62,835 bases of DNA from an uncultured Pelagibacteraceae bacterium (GTDB lineage: Bacteria; Pseudomonadota; Alphaproteobacteria; Pelagibacterales; Pelagibacteraceae), in contig CACHXE010000002.1 in assembly GCA_902583785.1 (NCBI GenBank), positions 1-62,835 of the forward strand, written 5' to 3'. Under the pieces are notes generated by a model. The model saw only the letters and a program-made list of their open reading frames with translations, searched no databases and had not been told where the DNA came from. Every line of letters begins with the position of its first letter. The stretch's first letter is position 1. This document shows, one piece after another, positions 21,415 through 31,497 of this stretch. Both the position numbers and the translations under genes were made by a program.

Positions 21415-22340
21415 TTAAGATCTTTTATTTCCTCTATTGTATTTATACTTTTAGACAAAACTTTGTCACTAATTCTTTTTACTAAACCTGATAAAACCTT
21501 TCCAGGGCCAATTTCTATAAATTCCTTAACATCATTTTTTATCATAAATTCAACGCTTTCTCTCCATCTAACTTTAGAAAATATTTGTTCTACCAACAAT
21601 TTTTTTATTTCATCAGAACTTTTGGTAGGTTTGGCTGTAACATTACTTACCAACTGAATAGATAAGTCCTGAAAATTAACTTTGTGAATTTCTTTTTCCA
21701 TTTTGTAGGCCGCAGGTTTCATCAAGGAGCAGTGAAATGGTGCGCTAACAGGAAGAAAAATAGATTTTTTTTTGTTATTTTTTAGAATTTTATTAATTTC
21801 ATTAATAGCACTTGTGTCGCCACTTAAAATAACTTGACTATAGGAATTGTCATTAGCAATTTCACAAATACCATTCTCTTTTTTTATTTCTTGGATATAT
21901 GTTTCTAATTCATCTATTTGTAATCCCATAACTGCTAACATTGATCCCTTGCCCTCTGGCACAGCATCTTGCATGTATTTACCTCTTTGATTTAAAAGAA
22001 CCAAAGCATCACCAAAAGCTAATGACCCTGACGCTACAAGTGCGCTGTATTCTCCTAAAGAATGACCAGCAAAATATTTAATATTTTTTTTTATTTGAAA
22101 ATTAAATTCTTCCGTAATCAATTTTAATATTGAATAACTTATTGTCAAAATTGCAGGTTGAGTATTTTTTGTAAGTTTTAACTCAGATTCTGGACCATCT
22201 AATATTATTTTTGAAAGCTGATAATTTAACTTTTCATCAGCTTCTTTAAAAATTTTTTTAACTAAATCAAATTTTTTATATAATTCACTACCCATACCAA
22301 CAGATTGTGAACCCTGACCTGGAAATATTAATGCTTTCAT
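21411..22340 (-). CDS. fabD: malonyl-CoA:ACP transacylase
   Basis: FPGQGSQSVGMG; GHSLGEYSAL. Confidence 0.95.
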   Translation of the reverse strand: MKALIFPGQGSQSVGMGSELYKKFDLVKKIFKEADEKLNYQLSKIILDGPESELKLTKNTQPAILTISYSILKLITEEFNFQIKKNIKYFAGHSLGEYSALVASGSLAFGDALVLLNQRGKYMQDAVPEGKGSMLAVMGLQIDELETYIQEIKKENGICEIANDNSYSQVILSGDTSAINEINKILKNNKKKSIFLPVSAPFHCSLMKPAAYKMEKEIHKVNFQDLSIQLVSNVTAKPTKSSDEIKKLLVEQIFSKVRWRESVEFMIKNDVKEFIEIGPGKVLSGLVKRISDKVLSKSINTIEEIKDLK

Positions 22341-22387
22341 TCTTAAAGTGATTAAACACTATTATTACTATTGTACAAACAAATTTT

Positions 22388-22421
22388 AAATAGTATAAGT
22401 CCGTTTTTAAAAGTATTATTT
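22388..22421 (+). promoter_or_regulatory. possible S6:S18-type autoregulatory leader hairpin
   Basis: AAATAGTA (22388-22395) pairs with TATTATTT (22414-22421), one GU pair, enclosing a CCG trinucleotide (22401-22403), just upstream of rpsF. Confidence 0.35.
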
Positions 22422-22430
22422 ATAGAGAAA

Positions 22431-22757
22431 ATGGCATTTTACGAACACACATTTATTGGAAAACAGGACCTCTCGGACAAAGAGGTTGATAATTTGGTAA
22501 ACAAATATTCTGAAATAATTAATAAATCAGGAAAAATATTAAAAACAGAAAAATGGGGATTGCTTAATCTAGCAACAAAAATAAAAAAAAATAGAAAAGG
22601 AATTTTTGTACATTTTAAATTTGAAACAGAAAAAGATAAGTCGGTAAAGGAAGTAGAGGAAAAACTAACGGTAGATAATAATATTATCAGATATTTAACT
22701 GTAAAATATGACAAGCTAGACTTAAAAAAAGAATATTTTGCACAAACTACAAAGTAA
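22431..22757 (+). CDS. rpsF: 30S ribosomal protein S6
   Basis: MAFYEHTFIGKQDLS...; ATG at 22431 preferred over the track TTG at 22371; followed by rpsR and rplI. Confidence 0.92.
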   Translation: MAFYEHTFIGKQDLSDKEVDNLVNKYSEIINKSGKILKTEKWGLLNLATKIKKNRKGIFVHFKFETEKDKSVKEVEEKLTVDNNIIRYLTVKYDKLDLKKEYFAQTTK

Positions 22758-22760
22758 ATT

Positions 22761-23030
22761 ATGAGAAGAGACAAAAAAAAACAGAGAAAAGGCAGTGGTT
22801 ATGGAAATAAACTTAGTCTCTTTCAAAAGCCAGAAGTAAGATTTAAAAAAAATTGTCCTCTTTCAATAAAAAATGCCCCTGCTGTAGATTATAAAAATAT
22901 AAAATTAATTAGAAGGTATATTTCTGATACAGGAAAAATTTTACCCTCACGAATAACTTCTGTATCTCAAAATAAACAGAGACAGCTAGCTACGGCTATA
23001 AAAAGAGCAAAAATTTTAGGTCTAGTCTAA
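22761..23030 (+). CDS. rpsR: 30S ribosomal protein S18
   Basis: IDYKN-like [43 protein letters not shown]. Confidence 0.96.
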   Translation: MRRDKKKQRKGSGYGNKLSLFQKPEVRFKKNCPLSIKNAPAVDYKNIKLIRRYISDTGKILPSRITSVSQNKQRQLATAIKRAKILGLV

Positions 23031-23486
23031 ATGCAAGTAATACTATTAGAAGATATAAGAAACTTAGGTAAAATCGGTGAAGTTGTAGACGTAAGAGACG
23101 GATACGGAAGAAATTTCCTTTTAAGATTGGGGAAGGCTTTAAGAGCTGATAAAGAAAATATTGCATTTGTTAACAAAAAAAAAGAAGAAATAAATAAAAA
23201 AAGTGTTGAACAGAAAAAAATAGCAAAAAAAGTTCTTGAAAAAATTAAAAATAAGAAATTAATTTTTAAAAAAGAAACGAAAGAAAATGGTGAATTATTT
23301 GCTGCTATAAAACCTCGGGAAATTTCTAAATATTTCAGTGAAAACTTCAAAGAAACAATACATCCCTCTCAAATTGATTTAAAACAAGAGATAAATAAAG
23401 TTGGAAAGTTTTCGCTTTTGATAAATTTACATTCGGATCTTGTATCGGAATTACATGTTTTAGTTGAAAAAAAAGAGACCAAATAA
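23031..23486 (+). CDS. rplI: 50S ribosomal protein L9
   Basis: MQVILLEDIRNLGKIGEVVDVRDGYGRNFL. Confidence 0.96.
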   Translation: MQVILLEDIRNLGKIGEVVDVRDGYGRNFLLRLGKALRADKENIAFVNKKKEEINKKSVEQKKIAKKVLEKIKNKKLIFKKETKENGELFAAIKPREISKYFSENFKETIHPSQIDLKQEINKVGKFSLLINLHSDLVSELHVLVEKKETK

Positions 23487-23572
23487 TCTATAAATTTCTC
23501 CACAGTCGAAAAATAAAGTTAATAACTTTTATATTTTATTAGAATGTCTTTTCTATAGTATTAATAAAATTT

Positions 23573-25006
23573 ATGGAAAAACTTAAATTAAATAATTCAA
23601 ATAATAGTAAAAGTAAAATATTACCTTCAAATTTAGAAGCTGAACAGGCTTTAATAGGATCAATATTAGTTAATAACGATATCATAGATGAAGTTTCCAG
23701 TATTACAAATAATAAAGAATTTTATGATCCTTTGCATTCTAAAATTTATAGTTTAATTGAAAATCTACATAATAGAGGAATGATAGCAAATCCAATTACT
23801 CTCAAAAATTCTTTAGAAAAAGATGATGGATTGTCTGAAGTCGGTGGAACTGAATATTTGGTTAAACTTACTAGATTTTCTTCCTCGACAAAACAATCTA
23901 TTGATTATGCAAAAATTATTCATGAAAAATTTGTAAGACGCGAACTTCTTCAAATATCTCAAAATTTATCTGAAGACTCGATGGATGATACAACTGAAAA
24001 ATCTGGTGAAATTATAATTCAAGATACTGAAAAATCTTTGTTTGATTTAGCAGAAAGAGGAACTTTTAATCAGTCATTCTTAAAGTTTAATCAGGCTTTA
24101 GACCAAACTATTGAGATGGCGACAAACGCCATGAAAAATGATCAAGGTATAGTAGGTATACCAACCGGTTTAAATGATTTAGATGAAAGACTGGGTGGTT
24201 TGCACAAGTCAGATTTAGTGATAATAGCTGGTCGTCCGTCTATGGGTAAAACCGCCTTAGCAACAAATATTGCTTACCATGCGGCAAAGAAAATTTTAGA
24301 AAAAAATAAAAAATCGTCTATTGCATTTTTTTCATTAGAAATGTCTTCAGAACAACTATCGACAAGAATTTTATCAGAACAATCTAGAATAAAATCAAAT
24401 GATATTAGAAGAGGTAAAGTGTCTGAAGAGGAATTTAACAGACTAATTGAAACTTCAAGAAATATTCATGAATTGCCTTTGTATATCGACGAAACCCCAG
24501 CAATATCAATTGCTGCTTTATCGAACCGAGCTAGAAGGATAAAAAGACTTTTTGGTTTAGACATGATAGTGGTTGATTACATTCAGTTAATGAGCACTGG
24601 CAACAAAAGATTTGAAGGTAGGGTCCAAGAAATATCTGAAATTACACAGGGCCTAAAGGCACTTGCAAAAGAGTTAAGTGTTCCTGTTCTTGCTTTATCT
24701 CAACTATCACGTGCCGTAGAACAGCGAGATGATAAAAAACCACAACTTGCGGATTTAAGAGAATCTGGTTCTATAGAACAAGATGCAGATGTAGTAATGT
24801 TTGTTTTTAGAGAAGAGTATTATTTGGAAAGAAAAGAGCCAAAATTAGGCACTGTTGAACACGGAGAATGGCAGTCTAAAATGAATGAAATTCTTGGATC
24901 AGCAGACATAATTATAGGAAAACAAAGACATGGCCCAACTGGAAACGTTAAAGTAGAGTTTGAAGGTATTTATACTAGATTTAAAAATGCTTCTAAAACA
25001 GGGTAA
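23573..25006 (+). CDS. dnaB: replicative DNA helicase
   Basis: NLEAEQALIGSIL; AGRPSMGKTALA; VVDYIQLM. Confidence 0.97.
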   Translation: MEKLKLNNSNNSKSKILPSNLEAEQALIGSILVNNDIIDEVSSITNNKEFYDPLHSKIYSLIENLHNRGMIANPITLKNSLEKDDGLSEVGGTEYLVKLTRFSSSTKQSIDYAKIIHEKFVRRELLQISQNLSEDSMDDTTEKSGEIIIQDTEKSLFDLAERGTFNQSFLKFNQALDQTIEMATNAMKNDQGIVGIPTGLNDLDERLGGLHKSDLVIIAGRPSMGKTALATNIAYHAAKKILEKNKKSSIAFFSLEMSSEQLSTRILSEQSRIKSNDIRRGKVSEEEFNRLIETSRNIHELPLYIDETPAISIAALSNRARRIKRLFGLDMIVVDYIQLMSTGNKRFEGRVQEISEITQGLKALAKELSVPVLALSQLSRAVEQRDDKKPQLADLRESGSIEQDADVVMFVFREEYYLERKEPKLGTVEHGEWQSKMNEILGSADIIIGKQRHGPTGNVKVEFEGIYTRFKNASKTG

Positions 25007-25053
25007 AAATAAGTAATTTTAAATTATCCTCTTTTAAGTTATACGTAAAAGAA

Positions 25054-27546
25054 GTGATCTTCTCTGATTTATACAAAAATACTGTAATTCAAAAGCCAAG
25101 GTCGACCTTATTTTTACTTTTTGTTTTATTATTTACTTTTGCATATTTTTCTAAAAACTTTCAATTAGATGCTTCTTCGGACACTTTGCTTTTAGAAAAT
25201 GATCCAGACTTAAAATATTTAAGAGAGGTAAATAAAAAATACTCATCAAAAGAATTTTTGGTATTAACATATACTCATTTTCCTAATGAAAATTATAATT
25301 TTAAATCACAAAATACTATTAAAAATCTCGGATTACTAAAAAATTCTCTAGAAAATCTTAATTGGGTAGACAGTGTAATTACAGTCTTGGATGTTCCTTT
25401 GCTAAAAAATAACGATGATCCATTGGCAGAAAGAATTAAAAATTTTAAAACATTATCTGGTCCAGATGTCGACTTGGAAAGAGGTTTTGATGAAATTATT
25501 AATAGTCCCATATACAAAAATTTTGTAATAAGTGAGGATGGAAATACAAGTGGAATTTTAGTTTATATAAAGCCTGATAAAAAATTAGCAGAGCTTGTGG
25601 AAACCAAAAATAAGTACCTTGAAAAAAAGTCAGAAGCACAACTCTCTTCAAAAGAAAAGAAAGCTTATAATATTTTTTTAAAAAATTACGATACTTATAA
25701 GAAATTATATAATAAGAAAAATCATCAGAATATAAATGAAATTAGAAAAATAATTCAAGAACATCCATCTCCTGGTAAAGTTAAAAAAAGTACATCTGAT
25801 ATATATCCAATTATTCATCTGGGTGGCATTCCAATGATTGCAGATGACATGATGACATTTATAAAAAATGACATTATTGTTTTTGGAGCAGGAGTGTTTT
25901 TGTTTATAGTTTTCACTCTTTGGTTTGTATTTAGAAGTATACTATGGGTAGCAGTTCCTTTGTTAAGTTGTTTTTTTTCTGTTTTTATTATGGTTGGTTT
26001 TCTTGGATTAGTTGGTTGGAAAGTCACTGTCATTTCTTCGAATTTTATTGCCCTAATGTTGATTTTAACAATGGCAATGAATATTCATATGAGTGTAAGG
26101 TATTTACAATTCAAAAAAGATAATCCTGAGAGCACAACTAAAGAGGCGCTTAATTGGACTGCGGGAAAAATGTTTTGGCCAATACTTTACACCGTGCTTA
26201 CCACTATCTGTGCATTTTTATCTTTAATATTCAGTGGGATAAAACCTATTATAGATTTTGGTTGGATGATGACTGTAGGTCTTATAGTTTCTATGACTGT
26301 TACTTTTACTTTATTACCTTCAATTTTAAATATTATAAGTAAAAATAATGTAAATTATAGAGATCAGAAAAAATCAAAAATTACTTCTTTTTTAAGCAAA
26401 GTAGCTCAAAAAGATACTAAAATAATTTTCACCTCAGCTTTTCTTGTATTGGCTATAAGTATTGTTGGAATAACAAAGCTAGAAGTAGAAAATAGTTTTA
26501 TAAACTATTTTGATAAAGAGACTGAAATTTATAAAGGGATGAAATTAATAGATGAAGAATTGGGCGGAACAACTCCGCTTGATGTAATAGTTAAATTCCC
26601 AAAAAAAGAAGAGGATGATAGCACTGATGATGACTGGGGCGAGGAGGAAGAAGATGATTCCAAATATTGGTTTACAAGAGATAAAATTGATAAAATCACA
26701 CAAGTACATGACTATCTAGATGATTTAGATGCTGTCGGAAAAGTCATATCTTTCGCTTCTATGGTAAGGGTTGCTGAAGATTTAAGCGGTGGAAAAAAGT
26801 TACAAGGTTTGGAGATGGGTGTATTATATACAAAAATACCAGACTCAATTAAAAAAGAAATAATTGATCCTTATATTTCAATAAAGAATAATGAAGCAAG
26901 AATAGGCTTGAGAATTTTGGACTCTAAAAAAGATCTAAGAAGAAATGAGCTTATTAAAAAAATAAATTATGATTTAGAAAATGAGCTGGGTTTGAAAAAT
27001 GATGAATTCAAATTAGCTGGAGTTCTAATATTATTTAATAATCTTTTGCAAAGCCTTTTTAAGTCACAGATATTAACCCTTGGTGTTGTTATGGCCGGTA
27101 TAACTTTAATGTTTTTGATACTTTTTAGAAATTTAACTCTCTCTTTAATTGGAGTTGTTCCTAATTTTATGGCTGCTTTTTTAATTTTGGGTATAATTGG
27201 CTTATTAGGTATTCCATTAGATATGATGACTATAACTATAGCTGCAATTACCATTGGTATAGCTGTAGATAATAGCATTCACTATATTTATAGATTTAAA
27301 GAGGAATTTAAAAAAATTAAAGATTACAACAAAACCCTAGATAAATGTCACGATACTGTAGGGGTAGCAATTTTAAATACTTCAATAACAATTGTATTTG
27401 GTTTTTCAATTTTAGTATTATCTAATTTTATACCAACAATTTATTTTGGTATATTTACAGGCATTGCAATGCTTTTAGCTATGATTTCAGTTCTAACACT
27501 TCTGCCAAAATTAATATTAACTTTTAAGCCATTTGATAATGGATAA
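25054..27546 (+). CDS. RND/MMPL-family transporter (GTG start)
   Basis: 830 aa, two large loops and 12 predicted TM; GIAVDNSIHYIYRF. Confidence 0.85.
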   Translation: MIFSDLYKNTVIQKPRSTLFLLFVLLFTFAYFSKNFQLDASSDTLLLENDPDLKYLREVNKKYSSKEFLVLTYTHFPNENYNFKSQNTIKNLGLLKNSLENLNWVDSVITVLDVPLLKNNDDPLAERIKNFKTLSGPDVDLERGFDEIINSPIYKNFVISEDGNTSGILVYIKPDKKLAELVETKNKYLEKKSEAQLSSKEKKAYNIFLKNYDTYKKLYNKKNHQNINEIRKIIQEHPSPGKVKKSTSDIYPIIHLGGIPMIADDMMTFIKNDIIVFGAGVFLFIVFTLWFVFRSILWVAVPLLSCFFSVFIMVGFLGLVGWKVTVISSNFIALMLILTMAMNIHMSVRYLQFKKDNPESTTKEALNWTAGKMFWPILYTVLTTICAFLSLIFSGIKPIIDFGWMMTVGLIVSMTVTFTLLPSILNIISKNNVNYRDQKKSKITSFLSKVAQKDTKIIFTSAFLVLAISIVGITKLEVENSFINYFDKETEIYKGMKLIDEELGGTTPLDVIVKFPKKEEDDSTDDDWGEEEEDDSKYWFTRDKIDKITQVHDYLDDLDAVGKVISFASMVRVAEDLSGGKKLQGLEMGVLYTKIPDSIKKEIIDPYISIKNNEARIGLRILDSKKDLRRNELIKKINYDLENELGLKNDEFKLAGVLILFNNLLQSLFKSQILTLGVVMAGITLMFLILFRNLTLSLIGVVPNFMAAFLILGIIGLLGIPLDMMTITIAAITIGIAVDNSIHYIYRFKEEFKKIKDYNKTLDKCHDTVGVAILNTSITIVFGFSILVLSNFIPTIYFGIFTGIAMLLAMISVLTLLPKLILTFKPFDNG

Positions 27547-28084
27547 TTTAATATCTTTTGTAAAAGAAAGTGTTGTTTTTTTTGATATAATTTTCCTAAT
27601 TTTTATAATTTATTTTTCTTTTCAATGTTTTGCTAAAGGATTTTTTATAAGCTTAATATCATTCTTAAAATGGGTTTTGGCTTTAGTCATTACAATAATT
27701 TTGGTTCCGAAGTTAGAGCCTTATATCAGTGATTATGTCAATAATGAATATGTTTCTGGCATTGGGTTAGGAATAGCAGTTTATATAATAACTTTATTCA
27801 TTTTGATTCTAGGGGGTAAATCACTCGGGCGTTTATTTTCTTACACTGGGATGGGATCGGTGGATAAAGTTTTTGGATTTTTCTTTGGTATTTTCAAAGG
27901 ATATGTTTTTGTTGTGTGTATCTTTTCAATCTTAAATTGGTTTTATTCCTATGAAAAATGGGATATGTCTTTAAAGAATTCGTATTTTTTTCCAATAACT
28001 GAAAAAGGAAGTAAATTGTTAATCGAGGAATTTCCAGGACGAAAAGATATAGAAGATACTAAAAAGGAAATTGAAAAAATTTAA
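27533..28084 (+). CDS. cvpA: CvpA family protein
   Basis: Four-TM CvpA-like protein immediately upstream of purF. Confidence 0.8.
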   Translation: MIMDNLISFVKESVVFFDIIFLIFIIYFSFQCFAKGFFISLISFLKWVLALVITIILVPKLEPYISDYVNNEYVSGIGLGIAVYIITLFILILGGKSLGRLFSYTGMGSVDKVFGFFFGIFKGYVFVVCIFSILNWFYSYEKWDMSLKNSYFFPITEKGSKLLIEEFPGRKDIEDTKKEIEKI

Positions 28085-28087
28085 AAA

Positions 28088-29524
28088 ATGAAAGAAATAA
28101 AAGAAAAGTGTGGAGTTTTTGGAATTTATAATATTGATGATGCTTCCGCTATAACAGCTTTAGGTCTTCACGCTTTGCAACATAGAGGGCAAGAGGGCTG
28201 TGGTATTGTCTCTTTTGATGGAAAAACTTTCCATTCTGAAAAAAGACATGGATTAGTGGGTGATAATTTTACTAATAAGGATGTACTAAAAAAATTACCT
28301 GGTAAATTTGCAGTTGGACACAATCGTTATTCTACTACTGGTGAAACTTCCATGAGAAATATTCAGCCTTTTTTCGCAGATCTTCATGGAGGTGGGATAG
28401 CAATTGCACATAATGGAAACTTAACAAATGCTTTGCGTCTTAGAGAAAATTTGGTTAAGGATGGCGCAATTTTTAGAACTACAAGTGATACTGAAACTAT
28501 TGTTCAATTGATTGCAAAATCAAAAAGAACAAGGATAATTGATAAGATTATCGATACACTTTTTCAAATTCAAGGTGGTTTTGCTCTAACGATGATTACC
28601 AATAAAAAACTTATCGGCGTTAGGGATCCATTGGGTATTAGGCCATTAGTTTTGGGAAAATTAAAAAACTCTTATGTTTTAGCATCTGAAAGTTGTGCTT
28701 TAGACATTATTGGAGCAAAATTTATAAGGGAAGTTGAAAATGGAGAGATTATAGTAATTGAAGATAACAATATTCAAAGTATTAAACCATTCCCAAAAAA
28801 GAAGAGTAGACCTTGTGTATTTGAATATATTTATTTTGCGAGGCCAGACAGTCTGCTTGATGGAAAAAGTGCGTACGAATACAGAAAAAATCTTGGACAT
28901 GAGCTTGCTCGAGAGTCCAAAAATTTCGGAGATATTGTCGTTCCAGTTCCTGACTCGGGTGTACCAGCCGCATTAGGATATGCGCAGCACAAACAAATGA
29001 ATTTTGAATTAGGATTAATAAGAAATCATTATGTTGGTAGAACATTTATAGAGCCTACTCAAAATATTAGAAGCTTAGGTGTAAAACTCAAACTGAGTGC
29101 AAACATGTCTTCCATAAATAATAAGTCTATTATTTTAATTGACGACTCATTAGTTAGAGGCACTACTTGCCACAAAATTGTAAAAATGCTTTATGAAGCC
29201 GGTGCAAAAGAAGTTCATGTAAAGATTGCATGTCCTGAAATAAAATATCCGGATTTTTATGGAATAGATATGCCGTCAAAAAAGGAGCTTTTGGCAGCTA
29301 ATAAAAGTTTAAATGAGATGAATAAATTTATAGGCTCCGATACACTAAGCTTTTTAAGCTTGGATGGACTTTATAAAGGCCTTTGCTTCAAAAAAAGGAA
29401 TAATATATACCCTCAATTTACAGATCATTATTTTACAGGAAAATATCCTATTGAAAGAGTTGACCAAAATAACGATAAAATTGTCAGTCAATTATCTTTA
29501 CTAAGTGGAAAATCAAATAATTAA
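28088..29524 (+). CDS. purF: amidophosphoribosyltransferase
   Basis: CGVFGIYN; HNRYSTTG; IDDSLVRGTT. Confidence 0.96.
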   Translation: MKEIKEKCGVFGIYNIDDASAITALGLHALQHRGQEGCGIVSFDGKTFHSEKRHGLVGDNFTNKDVLKKLPGKFAVGHNRYSTTGETSMRNIQPFFADLHGGGIAIAHNGNLTNALRLRENLVKDGAIFRTTSDTETIVQLIAKSKRTRIIDKIIDTLFQIQGGFALTMITNKKLIGVRDPLGIRPLVLGKLKNSYVLASESCALDIIGAKFIREVENGEIIVIEDNNIQSIKPFPKKKSRPCVFEYIYFARPDSLLDGKSAYEYRKNLGHELARESKNFGDIVVPVPDSGVPAALGYAQHKQMNFELGLIRNHYVGRTFIEPTQNIRSLGVKLKLSANMSSINNKSIILIDDSLVRGTTCHKIVKMLYEAGAKEVHVKIACPEIKYPDFYGIDMPSKKELLAANKSLNEMNKFIGSDTLSFLSLDGLYKGLCFKKRNNIYPQFTDHYFTGKYPIERVDQNNDKIVSQLSLLSGKSNN

Positions 29525-29525
29525 T

Positions 29526-30872
29526 TTAATTGAAAATTAATACTCTAAATTTTTTATCAATAACATGTATTTTATTATTTACTACAATTGGATTTGAAAA
29601 AAAACCACCTCTTGAAGCTTTTGTGTAATTAATAATTTTTCCATCTTTATAATCAATAAATAAAAAAAATCCTTTCGTTGTGGTGGCCAATACCTGTTCA
29701 GAAATAAAAGTTATTGAATTTATTTCACCAATTTTTTCTTTTGTAAGTTTTTTGTTTTTTCCATATATATCTTTTGACCAAATGACTTTGCCACTTTTGA
29801 GATCTACGTTTACCACGAAACCATTTTTTGAAGATAAGATAATAAAATTTTTTGAAACTATGGGTCTTAAATAGGTTGAGAATGGTAATTCCCAGTTAAT
29901 TTGTCCATTTTTGCTATTTACAGAGTATGTAGAAAAAGAGCTGCTAAAAATAATTTTATCGTCTTTAAATACTATCGGAGAAGAGTAAAATAAATCTGAT
30001 CCTTCAAGTTTTGTGCCAGATAATGATGAGAGCCAATTGATATTTTTCGTCCTATAATTTACAGAATACAATTCACCGCTAGATGTTACAAAATAAACAT
30101 TATTATTTGCGCTATCAAGACTAATATTAGTCTCTCTTTTAGATTTGAGAAATGATGGAAAAGTTTCAAAGTTTAAATCCAGGTTACCGTCTTGCTTATT
30201 AATTATATAAAACTTATTATCCTGATTTAAAACAAAAATATTTTCATTATCTGATTTAATATTTGATCTAAATGGTACACCGTAGTTTTTAGCCCATTTT
30301 AATTTTCCTGATTTAATCTTTAGACAATAAACATATCCTAGATTATCAGAAACTATTAAGCTATTATCTATAATTTGTAACTTAATTTTTATAGGAATAT
30401 TCTTGTACCTTTTTTTGTAGAAATTAAACTTCCAAACTAAATCATTTTCGGCTAACGAAAAATTATAAATATTGCCTGATGTATCATAAAAAAATATTTT
30501 ATTATTTAATAATAAAGGCTCAAAGAACAAGTTAGACAAATTAAATTTATTTTTTCCAAGTTTTTTGCTTTTAAAAACCAATTGTTTTTTATTTTCATAA
30601 CTCAAATGTGGTATATGATTGCTAGACTGTAAATTACTTTGAGTCCAATTTTTTACTAATATTGGTTTTTCGACTACTTTTGCAATTTTACCAACAATTT
30701 CCTCTTGAAATTTTTTTGTTTCGGTAAATACTAATTTTGAATTTTTTTCTAAAAGTTTTTTCTCTAAATTTACTGTCTCATCTTCAAAAAAACCCCCGGG
30801 GTTATTGAAAGAACAGCTAGTAAATAGAATAATTATATTTATAAAAGTAAGTAACTTAAAAATCTTAAGCAT
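29526..30872 (-). CDS. bamB: BamB-like beta-propeller outer-membrane assembly lipoprotein
   Basis: Lipobox-like TSCSF; repeated PQQ-type blades; TPR gene upstream. Confidence 0.75.
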   Translation of the reverse strand: MLKIFKLLTFINIIILFTSCSFNNPGGFFEDETVNLEKKLLEKNSKLVFTETKKFQEEIVGKIAKVVEKPILVKNWTQSNLQSSNHIPHLSYENKKQLVFKSKKLGKNKFNLSNLFFEPLLLNNKIFFYDTSGNIYNFSLAENDLVWKFNFYKKRYKNIPIKIKLQIIDNSLIVSDNLGYVYCLKIKSGKLKWAKNYGVPFRSNIKSDNENIFVLNQDNKFYIINKQDGNLDLNFETFPSFLKSKRETNISLDSANNNVYFVTSSGELYSVNYRTKNINWLSSLSGTKLEGSDLFYSSPIVFKDDKIIFSSSFSTYSVNSKNGQINWELPFSTYLRPIVSKNFIILSSKNGFVVNVDLKSGKVIWSKDIYGKNKKLTKEKIGEINSITFISEQVLATTTKGFFLFIDYKDGKIINYTKASRGGFFSNPIVVNNKIHVIDKKFRVLIFN

Positions 30873-31497
30873 TTTTTATTATTTTCATTTTTCTCTCTAT
30901 TTCGCCTATATCGATATTTAAATTTTCTTCGGCTAACAAAATTGAATAGTATTGACTAGCTTTTTTAAATTCTTTTAAAGAAAAATAGTAATCGCCCAAA
31001 AGTTTTATAGATTGAATTCTCCATACTGATTTAGAATTAATTATTGGATTAAGTAAATCTAATAAATCCTTTTCTTTTGAATTTTCAGAAATAAAATAAG
31101 CTTTTTTTAATTTGAGCAAATTTAAATCTTCTTTTTCTTGCCCTCCAATTGACAGAACCGTATCAAAATATTTTAAAACCAATGTTTTATCACTTTCTAA
31201 ATCATTATCGATAATTAAAAATAATGAAAGTGGTGAATAAATTTTATCTTTTTTATTTATTATTTTTTTTAAAATTCCTAATGATGATGTTAGATTTTCG
31301 TTATTCAAAAAAACCTTTGCACTAATAAATTCTTCTGAAATTTTTACTCTTTGATTCTTGCTACTATAATCAAGCCATAAAAAAAATGATCCTGTTAGAA
31401 TTAAAATTATTAATATTGCTGATAAAAGTTTAGTATTAGATCTTAACAAATCTATAAATTTTTTTTTTTCTAAATTTTCAGTATTCATATTTATCAA
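30865..31497 (-). CDS. YfgM-like TPR membrane protein
   Basis: N-terminal TM then TPR-like region; coupled to bamB. Confidence 0.65.
   Translation of the reverse strand: MINMNTENLEKKKFIDLLRSNTKLLSAILIILILTGSFFLWLDYSSKNQRVKISEEFISAKVFLNNENLTSSLGILKKIINKKDKIYSPLSLFLIIDNDLESDKTLVLKYFDTVLSIGGQEKEDLNLLKLKKAYFISENSKEKDLLDLLNPIINSKSVWRIQSIKLLGDYYFSLKEFKKASQYYSILLAEENLNIDIGEIERKMKIIKNA

Noticed and set aside
26154-26342. Out-of-frame same-strand ORF inside the MMPL transporter gene (also 28758-28976 in purF and 49713-49931 in prpE)
   Set aside because: Overlaps a well-supported gene in another frame; no recognisable product.
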